Source of the DNA: Mameliella sp. CS4
Lineage (GTDB): Bacteria; Pseudomonadota; Alphaproteobacteria; Rhodobacterales; Rhodobacteraceae
NCBI RefSeq assembly: GCF_019392335.1
Contig: NZ_JAHXRQ010000001.1
Location: 186,001-250,000 of the forward strand
Reading direction: 5' to 3'
Length of the DNA: 64,000 nucleotides
This document shows positions 41,987-51,006 of this stretch, piece by piece. A program made the position numbers and the translations under genes. The notes beneath the pieces were generated by a model. That model searched no databases, had not been told where the DNA came from, and saw only the letters and a list, made by a program, of their open reading frames with translations. The first letter of the stretch is position 1, and each line of letters starts with the position of its first letter.

Positions 41987-44026
41987 ATGAACGGACAGAT
42001 CGTATTCGACCCGCTGCTCCCCTGGGCGGCGATTGCCATACTGGCGGCGCTGGCGCTTCTGGGCACGGGCCTGGCGCTGTGGCGCGGGCTGTCGGGCTGG
42101 GCGCTCCGGTTCCTGGCGGGCGTGGTGCTGGTAGGTGCGCTGGCACAGCCCTCGTACCAGGTCGAGGACCGCGCCCCCCTGTCAGATATCGTGCTGATGC
42201 TGGTGGACGAGACCGCCTCGCAACAGCTGGCAGAGCGTGCCGACATCACCACCGAGGCCGCCGCGCGGCTGGAAGCACAGCTGGACGCGCGCCCCAATAC
42301 CGAGGTGCGCCGCATTCCCGTTCCCGATGGCGAAGGTGACGCCGGCACGCTGTTGATGACGGCCCTGTCCAATGCCCTGGCCGAGGAGCCGCGCGGGCGG
42401 ATCGCCAGTATCCTGCTGCTGTCGGACGGCCGCCTGCATGACCTTGAACGCGCCCCCGACCTGCCCGCGCCGATGCACCTGCTGATGACCGGCAAGGAGG
42501 ACGACTGGGACCGCCGCCTGATCGTGCGCAACGCCCCGTCCTTTGCCATCCTGGGCGAAGAGGTCGAACTGACCCTGCGGATCGAGGACAGTGGCGCCGC
42601 GCCCGGCGATACCCGCACCGACATCCTGATTTCGGTCGACGGGGATGAGCCGGATCGGTTCACCGTGCCCATCGGCGAGGATCTGACCCTGCCGATCACC
42701 CTGCCCCACGGCGGGCTGAACGTGATCGAATTCACCGTCCCCGAAGCGGATGGAGAGCTGACCGACCGCAACAACAAGGCGCTGATCCAGATCAACGGCG
42801 TGCGCGACCGGCTGCGGGTGCTGCTGGTCTCGGGCGAGCCGCACGCGGGCGGGCGCACCTGGCGCAACCTGCTGAAATCGGACTCTTCCGTGGACCTGGT
42901 GCATTTCACCATCCTCCGCCCGCCGGAAAAACAGGATGGCGTGCCGGTCAACGAACTGTCGCTGATCGCCTTTCCCACGCGCGAGCTGTTCCTGGACAAG
43001 ATCGACGATTTCGACCTGATCATCTTCGACCGCTACAAGCGGCGTGGCATACTGCCCGCGATCTACCTCGATAACGTGCGCAACTATGTCGAAAAGGGCG
43101 GCGCCGTGCTGGTCGCGGCGGGACCGGATTTCGCCTCGGCGGACTCGATCTATCGCTCGCCGCTGGCTGACATCCTGCCCGCCGAACCGACCGCGCGGGT
43201 GGTCGACCAGGGCTATCGGCCTGCCGTGACCGACCTGGGCCAGCGCCACCCGGTGACCTCGGGCCTGACCGGGGCCGATAGCTGGGGTCGCTGGCTGCGC
43301 CAGATCGAGGTGCAACCGATCAAGGGCGACGTGGTCATGTCCGGCGTGGACGACCGGCCCCTGCTGGTGCTGGACCGCGTGGGTGAGGGGCGCGTGGCGC
43401 TCTTGGCCTCGGACCAGGCCTGGCTGTGGAGCCGGGGTTACGAAGGCGGCGGCCCGCAACTGGACCTGCTGCGGCGGCTGGCCCACTGGATGATGAAGGA
43501 ACCCGAGCTGGAGGAAGAGGCGCTTTGGGCCGAACCCGCCGGGCAGAGCATGCGCATCGTGCGCCGCACCCTGAACGAGTTTGTCGGCGACGTGACCGTG
43601 ACCACGCCCGATGGCGGCGAGGTACAGGTGCCGCTGACAGAGGTCAGCCCGGGCCGCTACGAGGCGATCTATGACGGGCCGCAGATCGGGCTATACGGGC
43701 TGGAAGAGAATGCGCTCTCTGCGGTGGTGGGCCTTGGCCCCTCGGCGCCGCGAGAATTTGTCCAGACCATCGCCTCGGGCGCGGCGCTGAGCCCGATCAT
43801 CGACGAGATGCGCGGCGGGGTGATGCGGCTGGAAGAGGGGCTGCCCTCGATCCGCGAGGTGCGTGCCGGGCGGCCTGCCGCCGGGCGCGGCTGGATCGGG
43901 CTGACCCCGCGCGAAGCCTATGAGACGCTGGACGTGCGCCAGACGCCGCTGGCACCGGAATGGCTGGTGCTGCTGCTGGCCGCCGGGCTGATCGTGGGCG
44001 CCTGGATGCGCGAAGGGCGGAGCTGA
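41987..44026 (+). CDS. Membrane protein with glutamine-amidotransferase-like fold
   Basis: The 679-residue protein has two N-terminal membrane segments (AAIAILAALALLGTGLALW and ALRFLAGVVLVGALAQP) and one near the C-terminus (PEWLVLLLAAGLIVGAWM). The middle holds a region like class I amidotransferase-type domains (LRVLLVSGEPHAGGRTWRN, DLIIFDRYKRRG, YVEKGGAVLVAAGP) without an obvious catalytic Cys. It is the last gene of the MoxR operon, 12 nt after the DUF4159 gene. Confidence 0.8.
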   Translation: MNGQIVFDPLLPWAAIAILAALALLGTGLALWRGLSGWALRFLAGVVLVGALAQPSYQVEDRAPLSDIVLMLVDETASQQLAERADITTEAAARLEAQLDARPNTEVRRIPVPDGEGDAGTLLMTALSNALAEEPRGRIASILLLSDGRLHDLERAPDLPAPMHLLMTGKEDDWDRRLIVRNAPSFAILGEEVELTLRIEDSGAAPGDTRTDILISVDGDEPDRFTVPIGEDLTLPITLPHGGLNVIEFTVPEADGELTDRNNKALIQINGVRDRLRVLLVSGEPHAGGRTWRNLLKSDSSVDLVHFTILRPPEKQDGVPVNELSLIAFPTRELFLDKIDDFDLIIFDRYKRRGILPAIYLDNVRNYVEKGGAVLVAAGPDFASADSIYRSPLADILPAEPTARVVDQGYRPAVTDLGQRHPVTSGLTGADSWGRWLRQIEVQPIKGDVVMSGVDDRPLLVLDRVGEGRVALLASDQAWLWSRGYEGGGPQLDLLRRLAHWMMKEPELEEEALWAEPAGQSMRIVRRTLNEFVGDVTVTTPDGGEVQVPLTEVSPGRYEAIYDGPQIGLYGLEENALSAVVGLGPSAPREFVQTIASGAALSPIIDEMRGGVMRLEEGLPSIREVRAGRPAAGRGWIGLTPREAYETLDVRQTPLAPEWLVLLLAAGLIVGAWMREGRS

Positions 44027-44046
44027 GGCGCTTTGCGGCCGGCGGG

Positions 44047-44071
44047 GCGGCGGGGTGAACCCCGCCCTACG
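44047..44071. repeat. Dispersed repeat family B, copy 1
   Basis: A 25-bp sequence containing the hairpin GGCGGGG-TGAA-CCCCGCC and ending CCTACG is repeated without mismatch at 54491-54515. It includes the stop codon (complement of 44067-44069) of the adjacent minus-strand gene. Confidence 0.8.
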
Positions 44072-44414
44072 GAAGGTCGAAGACCGTGGTTTCCCCGGTC
44101 CAGCCGTCCACCGAGCATTTGGCGCGGATCCTGACCCGCGACACCCCCTTGGGGATCGCGATGCCGGATTGCGACCGGGTAAAGGGCTGTTCGTTCACAT
44201 GCGGATGCAACAGCTCTCGGGTGCCCAGAACCGTCCCGTCCGACAGTTCCACGCGCCAGCCATCGGCATAGTGATCCCACCCGGTGTCCGGGTGGCTTAG
44301 GGTGACGGCAAAGCGCCAAGCGCCGCCCGTCTGGCTGGCCTCGACGGCCTCGATCTGCGGCGGATCGGCCAGGGCCGGGGCCGCCACGAACAATAGGGGG
44401 ATCAGGTGTCGCAT
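44067..44414 (-). CDS. Small secreted protein of unknown function
   Basis: The 115-residue protein starts with the signal peptide MRHLIPLLFVAAPALA, followed by a beta-rich domain of about 98 residues (WRFAVTLSHPDTGWDHYADG, WRVELSDGTVLGTREL, then SRVRIRAKCSVDGWTGETTV). It likely folds as an immunoglobulin-like beta sandwich in the periplasm. No family is recognised with confidence. Its stop codon lies within a dispersed repeat shared with 54.5 kb. Confidence 0.75.
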   Translation of the reverse strand: MRHLIPLLFVAAPALADPPQIEAVEASQTGGAWRFAVTLSHPDTGWDHYADGWRVELSDGTVLGTRELLHPHVNEQPFTRSQSGIAIPKGVSRVRIRAKCSVDGWTGETTVFDLP

Positions 44415-44493
44415 GAGGCCACCCTATCAGCCCCGCACCGCCCTGTGGATCACGAAGCGCGGAGGGAGGTCCCGGATCAGGTCCGGGACGGGG

Positions 44494-45201
44494 TCATTCC
44501 ATCTTGTCGCTGTTTTCCAGCAGCACCTCGCGCGAGGCGGAGGTGAACTCTCGACGCAGGATCACCGCCAGGGTGACCAGCGTTGCAAGGATCAGCGCCC
44601 AGGCCCCCACCAGCCAGGCAGAGGCGGCGATGCCGAAATAGACCGACCGCAGCCCGCGATTGTAGCTGCGCGCGGCGGTCACGTTGATCTCTCCCGCCTT
44701 GCGGGCGCGGGGGTAGGCCGCCGGGTGTTCCGGCTCATTCGGCACCGCCGCCATCAGCACCGAGGCATAGCCGAACAGGCGATGCGACCAGACGAATTTC
44801 AGAAAGGCGTTGGCGGCGAACAGCATCATCACCATGATCTTGATCTCCAGCACCACCACCGGATCGACCGAGGGCGCCAGATCCTGCGCCACCCCGCGCA
44901 GCCGGTCGGCATTGCCGATCAGGGCAAAGCCGCCGCCGATCGCGATCATGCTGGCCGAGGCAAAGAAGGACGTGCCCTGCCTCAGGCTGTTGACGATTTG
45001 CGAATCGAAGATGCGCGGGTTGCGGGTGACAAAGACCTTCATCCAGGAGCGGCGATAGTCGGCCATGATGACCGAGGTCGAAGGCCGCCGCCTTGGCGGG
45101 TGTTCGATGAGCCAGCTGGCGCCTTGCCAGGCCAGCAACAGCCAGGCCACGGCGGCGGCATCCCACAGGGTGAACCCGTCGCGCAGCGTCTCCCAGGTCA
45201 T
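44494..45201 (-). CDS. DUF599-family membrane protein
   Basis: The 235-residue protein has about four hydrophobic segments. DUF599 features include SVIMADYRRSWMKVFVTRNP, RIFDSQIVNSLRQGTSFFAS and ARSYNRGLRSVYFGIAASAW. The role is unknown. Its ATG overlaps the stop codon of the HemJ-like gene (ATGA), so the two are co-translated. Confidence 0.83.
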   Translation of the reverse strand: MTWETLRDGFTLWDAAAVAWLLLAWQGASWLIEHPPRRRPSTSVIMADYRRSWMKVFVTRNPRIFDSQIVNSLRQGTSFFASASMIAIGGGFALIGNADRLRGVAQDLAPSVDPVVVLEIKIMVMMLFAANAFLKFVWSHRLFGYASVLMAAVPNEPEHPAAYPRARKAGEINVTAARSYNRGLRSVYFGIAASAWLVGAWALILATLVTLAVILRREFTSASREVLLENSDKME

Positions 45202-45611
45202 CAGAACGGCTGGGCCACGACGACCCAGAGGATCGCGATGGTGCCGATCACACTGACCTCGTTGAAGATCCGCAGGTACAAGTCGCTTTCGGTGAACACA
45301 CCCTTCTGCGCCCGCCGGACCAGCCGCCCGGTCCAGAGGTAATGCGCCGCCAGCAGCACAACCAGCGTGGCCTTCAGGTGCAGCCAGGCAGGCCAGCCCA
45401 GCCAGATCCCGTACCAGACACCAGTGAGGATGGCGATCACGCCAAGCCCGAAGGAAAACCGGTAGAGCCGGTATGTCAGATCGCCCAGCGGTCCGTTTTC
45501 GCCCAGGCGCGCGTGTTCGCGCTTCCAGTAGATGATCGCGCGGGGCACGGCAAAGATGGAGGTCATCCAGCCCATGACGCACAAAATATGAATGATCTTG
45601 ACCCAGCTCAT
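45201..45611 (-). CDS. HemJ/CopD-like membrane protein
   Basis: The 136-residue protein has four hydrophobic segments. MSWVKIIHILCVMGWMTSIF and FAVPRAIIYW match the N-terminus of the HemJ family, and WPAWLHLKATLVVLLAAHYL and LRIFNEVSVIGTIAILWVVV match the later conserved Lys/His and NEV regions. HemJ oxidises protoporphyrinogen IX in haem synthesis. This protein is a diverged member, so enzyme activity is not certain. It starts a two-gene operon with the DUF599 gene. Confidence 0.7.
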   Translation of the reverse strand: MSWVKIIHILCVMGWMTSIFAVPRAIIYWKREHARLGENGPLGDLTYRLYRFSFGLGVIAILTGVWYGIWLGWPAWLHLKATLVVLLAAHYLWTGRLVRRAQKGVFTESDLYLRIFNEVSVIGTIAILWVVVAQPF

Positions 45612-45692
45612 GCGCGCACCTGACCCTGTAGCCGGAAAAATGGCAAGATGCCGCGCAGCCGCAGCGCGATTCCCGGTGGCGCACGGGTGATT

Positions 45693-45713
45693 TTGGTTAT
45701 ATCTTCTTACCAA
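45693..45713. promoter_or_regulatory. Inverted repeat upstream of glcD
   Basis: TTGGT (45693-45697) and ACCAA (45709-45713) are separated by 11 nt and lie 35-56 nt before the glcD start, overlapping a TATATC sequence. GntR-family regulators of glycolate genes bind TGGT/ACCA half-sites, but usually with closer spacing. No regulator gene is adjacent. Confidence 0.3.
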
Positions 45714-45748
45714 TTGCCCCGATGCCACCGCGCCCGAGGAGACCTGAA

Positions 45749-47197
45749 ATGCAGATGCCAGAGCCGAACCCCGCCATCCTGGCCCGCAAGGCGCGGATCG
45801 TCGAGCGGTTGCGCAGCGTTTTGCCCGCCGACGCGGTGATAGAGGACGAGATGGAGACGCGCGCCTATGAATGTGACGCGCTGACGGCCTATCGCTGTCC
45901 GCCCCTGGCGGCGGTGCTGCCCTCCTCGACCGAGGAGGTCGCGGCCGTGCTGAAACTCTGCCACGAGGAAGGCGTTCCGGTGGTGCCGCGCGGTGCCGGC
46001 ACCTCGCTGGCCGGGGGGGCGCTGCCGACGGCGGATTCGGTGATCCTGGGCGTGGCGCGGATGAACGATGTGCTGGAGGTGGATTACGCCGACCGCATCA
46101 TCCGCGTGCAGACCGGGCGCACCAACCTGAGCGTGACCGGCGCCGTCGAGGAAGAGGATTTCTTTTACGCGCCAGACCCCTCGTCGCAGTTGGCCTGCGC
46201 GATTGCCGGGAACATCGCGATGAACTCGGGCGGGGCACATTGCCTGAAATACGGGGTGACGACGAACAACCTGCTGGGAGTCACGATGGTGCAGATGGAC
46301 GGCACCGTGGTCGAGATCGGCGGCGCCCATCTGGACGCCGGCGGGTTGGACCTGCTGGGCCTGATCTGCGGCTCCGAGGGGCAGCTGGGCGTGGTGACCG
46401 AGGCGACGCTGCGTATCCTGCGCAAACCCGAAGGCGCGCGGCCCGTCCTGATGGGGTTCGACTCCAACGAGGTGGCGGGCGCCTGTGTCAGCGACATCAT
46501 CAAGGCGGGTGTGCTGCCGGTGGCGATCGAGTTCATGGACCGCCCCTGCATCCGCGCCACCGAGGATTTCGCCAAGGCGGGCTATCCGGATTGCGAGGCC
46601 TTGCTGATCGTCGAGGTCGAAGGCAGCCCGGCGGAGATCGACGAACAGCTGGGCCTGATCCTGCAGATCGCCCGGCGTCACAACCCGGTGGAACTGCGCG
46701 AGGCGCAGAGCGCGGACGAGGCGGCGCGGATCTGGCTGGGCCGCAAATCCGCCTTTGGTGCGATGGGCAACATCAACGATTACATGTGCCTCGACGGGAC
46801 GATCCCGGTCAACGAGCTGCCCTATGTCCTGCGCCGCATCGGCGAGATGTCCAAGGAATTCGGCCTGGACGTGGCCAATGTCTTTCACGCCGGTGACGGC
46901 AACATGCACCCGCTGATCCTGTTCAACGCGAACCAGCCCGGCCAGCTGGAGACCTGCGAAGCCTTCGGCGCGGAGATCCTGAAGCTTTGCGTCGAGGTGG
47001 GCGGCTGCCTGACCGGCGAGCATGGTGTGGGCATCGAGAAGCGGGACCTGATGGTGGATCAATACGGCCCGGTCGACCTGGAGGCGCAGATGGCGGTCAA
47101 GGATGTCTTTGACCCGGCCTGGCTCTTGAACCCGGCCAAGGTGTTTCCCCTGGCGGCCTCGGACGCAAGGCGCAACGTCGCGCTGGCGGCGGAGTAG
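45749..47197 (+). CDS. glcD: Glycolate oxidase FAD-binding subunit GlcD
   Basis: The 482-residue flavoprotein oxidises glycolate (or D-lactate) with the other Glc subunits. The FAD-binding PCMH domain is seen in VPVVPRGAGTSLAGGALP and DPSSQLACAIAGNIAMNSGG, and the C-terminal FAD-oxidase domain in VFHAGDGNMHPLILF and GEHGVGIEKRDLM. GAGGAG 7 nt before ATG 45749 supports the start. It begins the glcDEF operon. Confidence 0.95.
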   Translation: MQMPEPNPAILARKARIVERLRSVLPADAVIEDEMETRAYECDALTAYRCPPLAAVLPSSTEEVAAVLKLCHEEGVPVVPRGAGTSLAGGALPTADSVILGVARMNDVLEVDYADRIIRVQTGRTNLSVTGAVEEEDFFYAPDPSSQLACAIAGNIAMNSGGAHCLKYGVTTNNLLGVTMVQMDGTVVEIGGAHLDAGGLDLLGLICGSEGQLGVVTEATLRILRKPEGARPVLMGFDSNEVAGACVSDIIKAGVLPVAIEFMDRPCIRATEDFAKAGYPDCEALLIVEVEGSPAEIDEQLGLILQIARRHNPVELREAQSADEAARIWLGRKSAFGAMGNINDYMCLDGTIPVNELPYVLRRIGEMSKEFGLDVANVFHAGDGNMHPLILFNANQPGQLETCEAFGAEILKLCVEVGGCLTGEHGVGIEKRDLMVDQYGPVDLEAQMAVKDVFDPAWLLNPAKVFPLAASDARRNVALAAE

Positions 47198-47244
47198 TGG
47201 GGGCCAGCCCCCACACCCCCGGAGGTACTTTTGGAGAGAAGAAG
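47198..47244 (+). repeat. Repeat family A, copy 3 (inside the glc operon)
   Basis: TGGGGGC and GCCCCCA form a tight hairpin directly after the glcD stop codon. CACCCCCGGAGGTACTTTT and then GGAGAGAAGAAG follow. The element sits between glcD and glcE, so it is transcribed within the operon and might alter the ratio of the two subunits. Confidence 0.75.
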
Positions 47245-47259
47245 CCAGGAGCGTGGCGC

Positions 47260-48390
47260 ATGAGACCTGAGAGCGAAACGGAACTGGCCGAAGTGATCGC
47301 GGGCGCCAGTGCAGCTTTTCACATCCGCGGCGGCGGGACGCGGGCGATTGGCGTGACAACCGCGGCGGAGGTGCTGGAGACGGGTGGCCTGTCGGGCATC
47401 TCGCTGTATGAGCCGGGCGCGCTGACGTTGGTGGCGCAGGCGGGCACGCCACTGGCCGAGATCGAGGCGGCCCTTGCCGCGGAGGGGCAGCGGCTGGCCT
47501 TTGAGCCGATGGATCATCGCGGGTTGCTGGGCACCACGGGTGAGCCGACAATCGGCGGCGTGGTCGCCGGCAATGTCAGCGGACCACGCCGGGTGCAGGG
47601 CGGGGCGGCCCGTGATTTCATGCTGGGCGTGCGATTTGTCGATGGCGCCGGACAGGTGATCAAGAACGGCGGGCGGGTGATGAAGAATGTCACCGGCTAT
47701 GACCTGGTCAAGCTGATGTGCGGCAGCTGGGGCACGCTGGGGGTGCTGACCGAGGTCAGCCTCAAGGTGCTGCCCGTGCCCGAAACCACCGCCTGCCTGT
47801 TGATCGACGGGCTGGACGAAGCGGCAGCGCAAGAGGTGATGAGCCGGGCCCTGACCTCGCCTTTCGAGGTGACCGGCGCGGCCCATGCGCCGGGCGGGCC
47901 CGGAGAGCATCCGCTGACCCTGCTGCGGCTGGAAGGATTTGCCGGGTCGGTCGCCTATCGGACCGGCAAGCTGCAGGAAATGTTCGCGGAGCGTTCCGTG
48001 AGGGTCGAGACGGACCCGCAGCGGGTTGCCGCGCTCTGGCGCTGGGTGCGGGATGTGGAGATCATGCAGGGCACCGGCGGCGACGTCTGGAAATTCTCCG
48101 TGAGGCCCAGCGAGGCGCCGGGGCTGGTGGCGCAGTTGCGCGCGGCGCACCCGGTCGAGCGTGTGCTGTACGACTGGGGCGGCGGGCTGATCTGGATAGA
48201 ATGTGCGCCGGGGACCGACCTGCGGCCCAGCGGGCTGAAAGGGCATGCGACGCTGATCCGTGCCTCGGAACAGACGCGGCTGGACCTGCCGGTGTTTCAG
48301 CCGGAACCGCCCGCCGTGGCGGCGCTGAGCGCGGGCATCCGCGCCCGGTTCGATCCGCGCGGCATGCTGAACCCCGGGATCATGGCCTGA
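47260..48390 (+). CDS. glcE: Glycolate oxidase subunit GlcE
   Basis: The 376-residue protein is a shortened FAD-binding subunit. FHIRGGGTRAIGV, GEPTIGGVVAGNVSGPRRVQ and ARDFMLGVRFVDGAGQVI are typical of GlcE. It lacks the full C-terminal FAD-oxidase domain of GlcD, as expected. The start is ATG 47260 with AGGAG 9 nt upstream. Its TGA overlaps the ATG of the next small gene. Confidence 0.93.
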   Translation: MRPESETELAEVIAGASAAFHIRGGGTRAIGVTTAAEVLETGGLSGISLYEPGALTLVAQAGTPLAEIEAALAAEGQRLAFEPMDHRGLLGTTGEPTIGGVVAGNVSGPRRVQGGAARDFMLGVRFVDGAGQVIKNGGRVMKNVTGYDLVKLMCGSWGTLGVLTEVSLKVLPVPETTACLLIDGLDEAAAQEVMSRALTSPFEVTGAAHAPGGPGEHPLTLLRLEGFAGSVAYRTGKLQEMFAERSVRVETDPQRVAALWRWVRDVEIMQGTGGDVWKFSVRPSEAPGLVAQLRAAHPVERVLYDWGGGLIWIECAPGTDLRPSGLKGHATLIRASEQTRLDLPVFQPEPPAVAALSAGIRARFDPRGMLNPGIMA

Positions 48391-48728
48391 TGGCCAATCC
48401 GGTCCTGATCCTCTTTGTCATGGGCTTTGTCGCCGCGCCCTTGCTGGGGGCGGCCCTGTTGCGGTTGCCGAACACGCTCGAGGCGCTGATCGCCCTGGCG
48501 CTGGCGGTCATCCTGGCCTCCGCGCTGGCGCTGTTCCTGCAGGAGCGGTCGGCGCTGGCCTCACTGGCCGCGCTCTGGACCGGATGGGTGCTGGCGGTGG
48601 TCATGGTGGCGCAGGCCCTGAGACGGCGGCTGCCCGGCGCGGCGCACAGCCGATGGACGAAACGTGGCGCGCTGGTGGCCTGCGCGCTCCCCTGGTTTGG
48701 CCTGGCCCTGGCCCAGATGATGGACTGA
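48390..48728 (+). CDS. Small membrane protein inside the glc operon
   Basis: The 112-residue protein begins MANPVLILFVMGFVAAPLLG and has three hydrophobic segments (also ALIALALAVILASALALFL and ALWTGWVLAVVMVAQALRR), then ends near LVACALPWFGLALAQMMD. No family is recognised. It overlaps glcE (TGATG) and precedes glcF by 1 nt. Its place between subunit genes suggests a membrane link or maturation role for the oxidase, but that is inference. Confidence 0.72.
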   Translation: MANPVLILFVMGFVAAPLLGAALLRLPNTLEALIALALAVILASALALFLQERSALASLAALWTGWVLAVVMVAQALRRRLPGAAHSRWTKRGALVACALPWFGLALAQMMD

Positions 48729-48729
48729 C

Positions 48730-50013
48730 ATGCAGACGAATTTCACCGAAGAGCAACTGAAGGACGCGGGCACCGCGCGCGCCAACCAGATCCTGCGCAG
48801 CTGCGTGCACTGCGGGTTCTGCACCGCCACCTGCCCCACCTACCAGGTTCTGGGCGACGAGCTGGACAGCCCCCGGGGCCGCATCTACCTGATCAAGGAC
48901 ATGCTGGAGAACGAGCGTGTGCCGGACGAGAAGACCGTGAAGCATATCGACCGCTGCCTGTCCTGTCTGGCCTGCATGACGACCTGCCCGTCGGGTGTGC
49001 ACTACATGCACCTGGTCGATCATGCGCGCGACTACATCGAGAAACACTATGACCGGCCCTGGCACGACAAGGCGCTGCGCTGGACGCTGGCGCGCATCCT
49101 GCCCTACCCGCGGCGGTTCCGGGTGGCCTTGCTGGCGGCCAAGATCGGCAAGCCGTTTCGCGGGCTGATCCCCGACGCGCGGCTACGGGCGATGCTGGAC
49201 ATGGCGCCGGACAGGATCCCCCCGGTCAGCCGCAACGACGATCCGCAGAGTTTCGCGCCCAAGTCCGAAAAGAAGATGCGCGTGGCACTGATGACCGGCT
49301 GTGCGCAGAAGGCGCTGAACACCGACATCAACGACGCCACCATCCGCCTGCTGACCCGGCTGGGCTGCGAAGTGGTGGTGGCCAAGGGCGCGGGCTGTTG
49401 CGGGGCACTGACCCATCACATGGGCAAGACGACCGAGAGCCATGCGACGGCGGCGAAGAACATCCGCGCCTGGACCGATGAGATGGACGGTGAGGGGCTG
49501 GACGCCATCGTCATCAACACTTCTGGCTGCGGCACCACGGTCAAGGATTATGGCCATATGTTCGCGCAGGACGCCCTGGCCGGGGATGCACAGCGCGTCT
49601 CGGGGATCGCGATGGATATCAGCGAATTGCTGACCCGGTTGGACATCCCCCAAGGCGAGGCCAGGGGCCTGCGCGTGGCCTATCACGCCGCCTGTTCGCT
49701 GCAGCATGGGCAAAAGGTGAAAAGCGCGCCCAAGGACCTGCTGAAACGCGCGGGTTTCGAGGTGGTGGAACCCGCCGACAGCCACCTGTGCTGTGGCAGC
49801 GCGGGGACCTACAACCTGATGCAGCCGGAAATCTCGGCCAAGTTGAAAGACCGAAAGGTGCGCACGCTGGAGGCCCAGAAACCGGAAGTGATCGCCGCCG
49901 GGAACATCGGCTGCATGATGCAGATCGGCAGCGGGACCGGCGTGCCTGTCGTGCATACGGTCGAGCTGTTGGACTGGGCGACCGGGGGGCCCAAACCGCG
50001 ATCGTTGACCTGA
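48730..50013 (+). CDS. glcF: Glycolate oxidase iron-sulfur subunit GlcF
   Basis: The 427-residue protein has two 4Fe-4S motifs, CVHCGFCTATCPTY near residue 26 and CLSCLACMTTCPSGV near 77. Two CCG domains follow: AGCCGALTHHMGKT and HLCCGSAGTYNLM. It transfers electrons from GlcD/E to the quinone pool. It closes the operon, and an 89-nt gap separates it from the protease gene. Confidence 0.95.
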   Translation: MQTNFTEEQLKDAGTARANQILRSCVHCGFCTATCPTYQVLGDELDSPRGRIYLIKDMLENERVPDEKTVKHIDRCLSCLACMTTCPSGVHYMHLVDHARDYIEKHYDRPWHDKALRWTLARILPYPRRFRVALLAAKIGKPFRGLIPDARLRAMLDMAPDRIPPVSRNDDPQSFAPKSEKKMRVALMTGCAQKALNTDINDATIRLLTRLGCEVVVAKGAGCCGALTHHMGKTTESHATAAKNIRAWTDEMDGEGLDAIVINTSGCGTTVKDYGHMFAQDALAGDAQRVSGIAMDISELLTRLDIPQGEARGLRVAYHAACSLQHGQKVKSAPKDLLKRAGFEVVEPADSHLCCGSAGTYNLMQPEISAKLKDRKVRTLEAQKPEVIAAGNIGCMMQIGSGTGVPVVHTVELLDWATGGPKPRSLT

Positions 50014-50102
50014 CAGGAACAGTCTGTAAATGCGGCGCCTTTGCCTCAATTTTGCCCAGATGCCGTGAAAATTTGTAACCAAAGGTATAGGACAACGGTT
50101 CA

Positions 50103-50891
50103 GTGCGGCTCTTTCTGGTCTTCTCTCTCTGGCTCCTGGGCACCTCGGCGGGCGCCCAGAGTCTTTTCAGCATGGAATCGGCCGAGGACGGCCGCGGATG
50201 GGAGGCGGTCGGGCGGCTCGAGATCGCCGGTAGCGCCTTTTGCACTGGCGCGCTGATCGCACCCCGACTGGTGCTGACAGCGGCGCATTGCCTCTATGAC
50301 CCCGAGACAGGCTCGCGCGTCGCGGTGGAGGACATGCAGTTCCTGGCCGGATGGCGCAATGGGCGCGCGGCGGCCTACCGGCTGGTGCGCAAGGCGGTGC
50401 CGCATCCGGAATTCGTCTATGGCGCGCAGGCCAGCACGGACCGTGTCCGCCACGACCTGGCCCTGATCGAGCTGCAACACCCGATCCGCAACACCACCAT
50501 CACGCCATTCCAGGTCGGCCCCGGCCCGTCCAAGGGCGAAGAGGTGGGCGTGGTGTCCTATGCCCGCGACCGGTCAGAGGCGCCTTCGCTGCAGGAAACC
50601 TGCGCGGTGCTGGCGCGGCAGGACGGAATGCTGGTGCTGTCCTGCGTGGTGGATTTCGGCGCCTCGGGCTCTCCGGTCTTCCGGCTGCGCGACGGGGTGG
50701 CGCAGATCGTTTCCGTGGTCTCGTCCAAGGCGCAGGCCAACGGCAGGCCCGTGGCCCTGGCCAGCGGTCTGGGCGCGCCGCTGGAGGCGCTGCGGACCGC
50801 GCTGGCCGCCGAGCGCAACCCGGGCGCGGGGATTGACCGCCTGGCCGCCGGGGACCGGCGCGAGACGGGGGCACGCTTCGTGCGGCCCTGA
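50103..50891 (+). CDS. Secreted trypsin-like (S1) serine protease
   Basis: The 262-residue protein starts with a signal peptide (MRLFLVFSLWLLGTSAGAQ) and has an S1 triad: His in VLTAAHCLYD, Asp in RVRHDLALIELQHP and Ser in VVDFGASGSPVFRL. FCTGALIAPRLVLTAAHC is the usual N-terminal block. It is likely periplasmic or secreted; the substrate is unknown. The GTG start is inferred; no other start gives a complete signal peptide. Confidence 0.85.
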   Translation: MRLFLVFSLWLLGTSAGAQSLFSMESAEDGRGWEAVGRLEIAGSAFCTGALIAPRLVLTAAHCLYDPETGSRVAVEDMQFLAGWRNGRAAAYRLVRKAVPHPEFVYGAQASTDRVRHDLALIELQHPIRNTTITPFQVGPGPSKGEEVGVVSYARDRSEAPSLQETCAVLARQDGMLVLSCVVDFGASGSPVFRLRDGVAQIVSVVSSKAQANGRPVALASGLGAPLEALRTALAAERNPGAGIDRLAAGDRRETGARFVRP

Positions 50892-50895
50892 GGGG

Positions 50896-50925
50896 CTTGA
50901 AACCGCCCCGAACGCTCCCCAATTT
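50896..50925 (+). promoter_or_regulatory. RpoH (heat-shock sigma) promoter of hsp20
   Basis: CTTGAAA (50896-50902), a 14-nt spacer and CCCCAATTT (50917-50925) agree closely with the heat-shock promoter consensus CTTGAAA-N11-14-CCCCATNT. The start would be near 50932, giving a leader of about 95 nt to the Hsp20 ATG at 51027. Confidence 0.8.
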
Positions 50926-51006
50926 CATTTGCACCGGGACGCCTATGACAGGGTTCCGGGTCTTTCGACGCCTGTCCCATGAGGGAAGGCGCACCATAGA
51001 CAGGTA

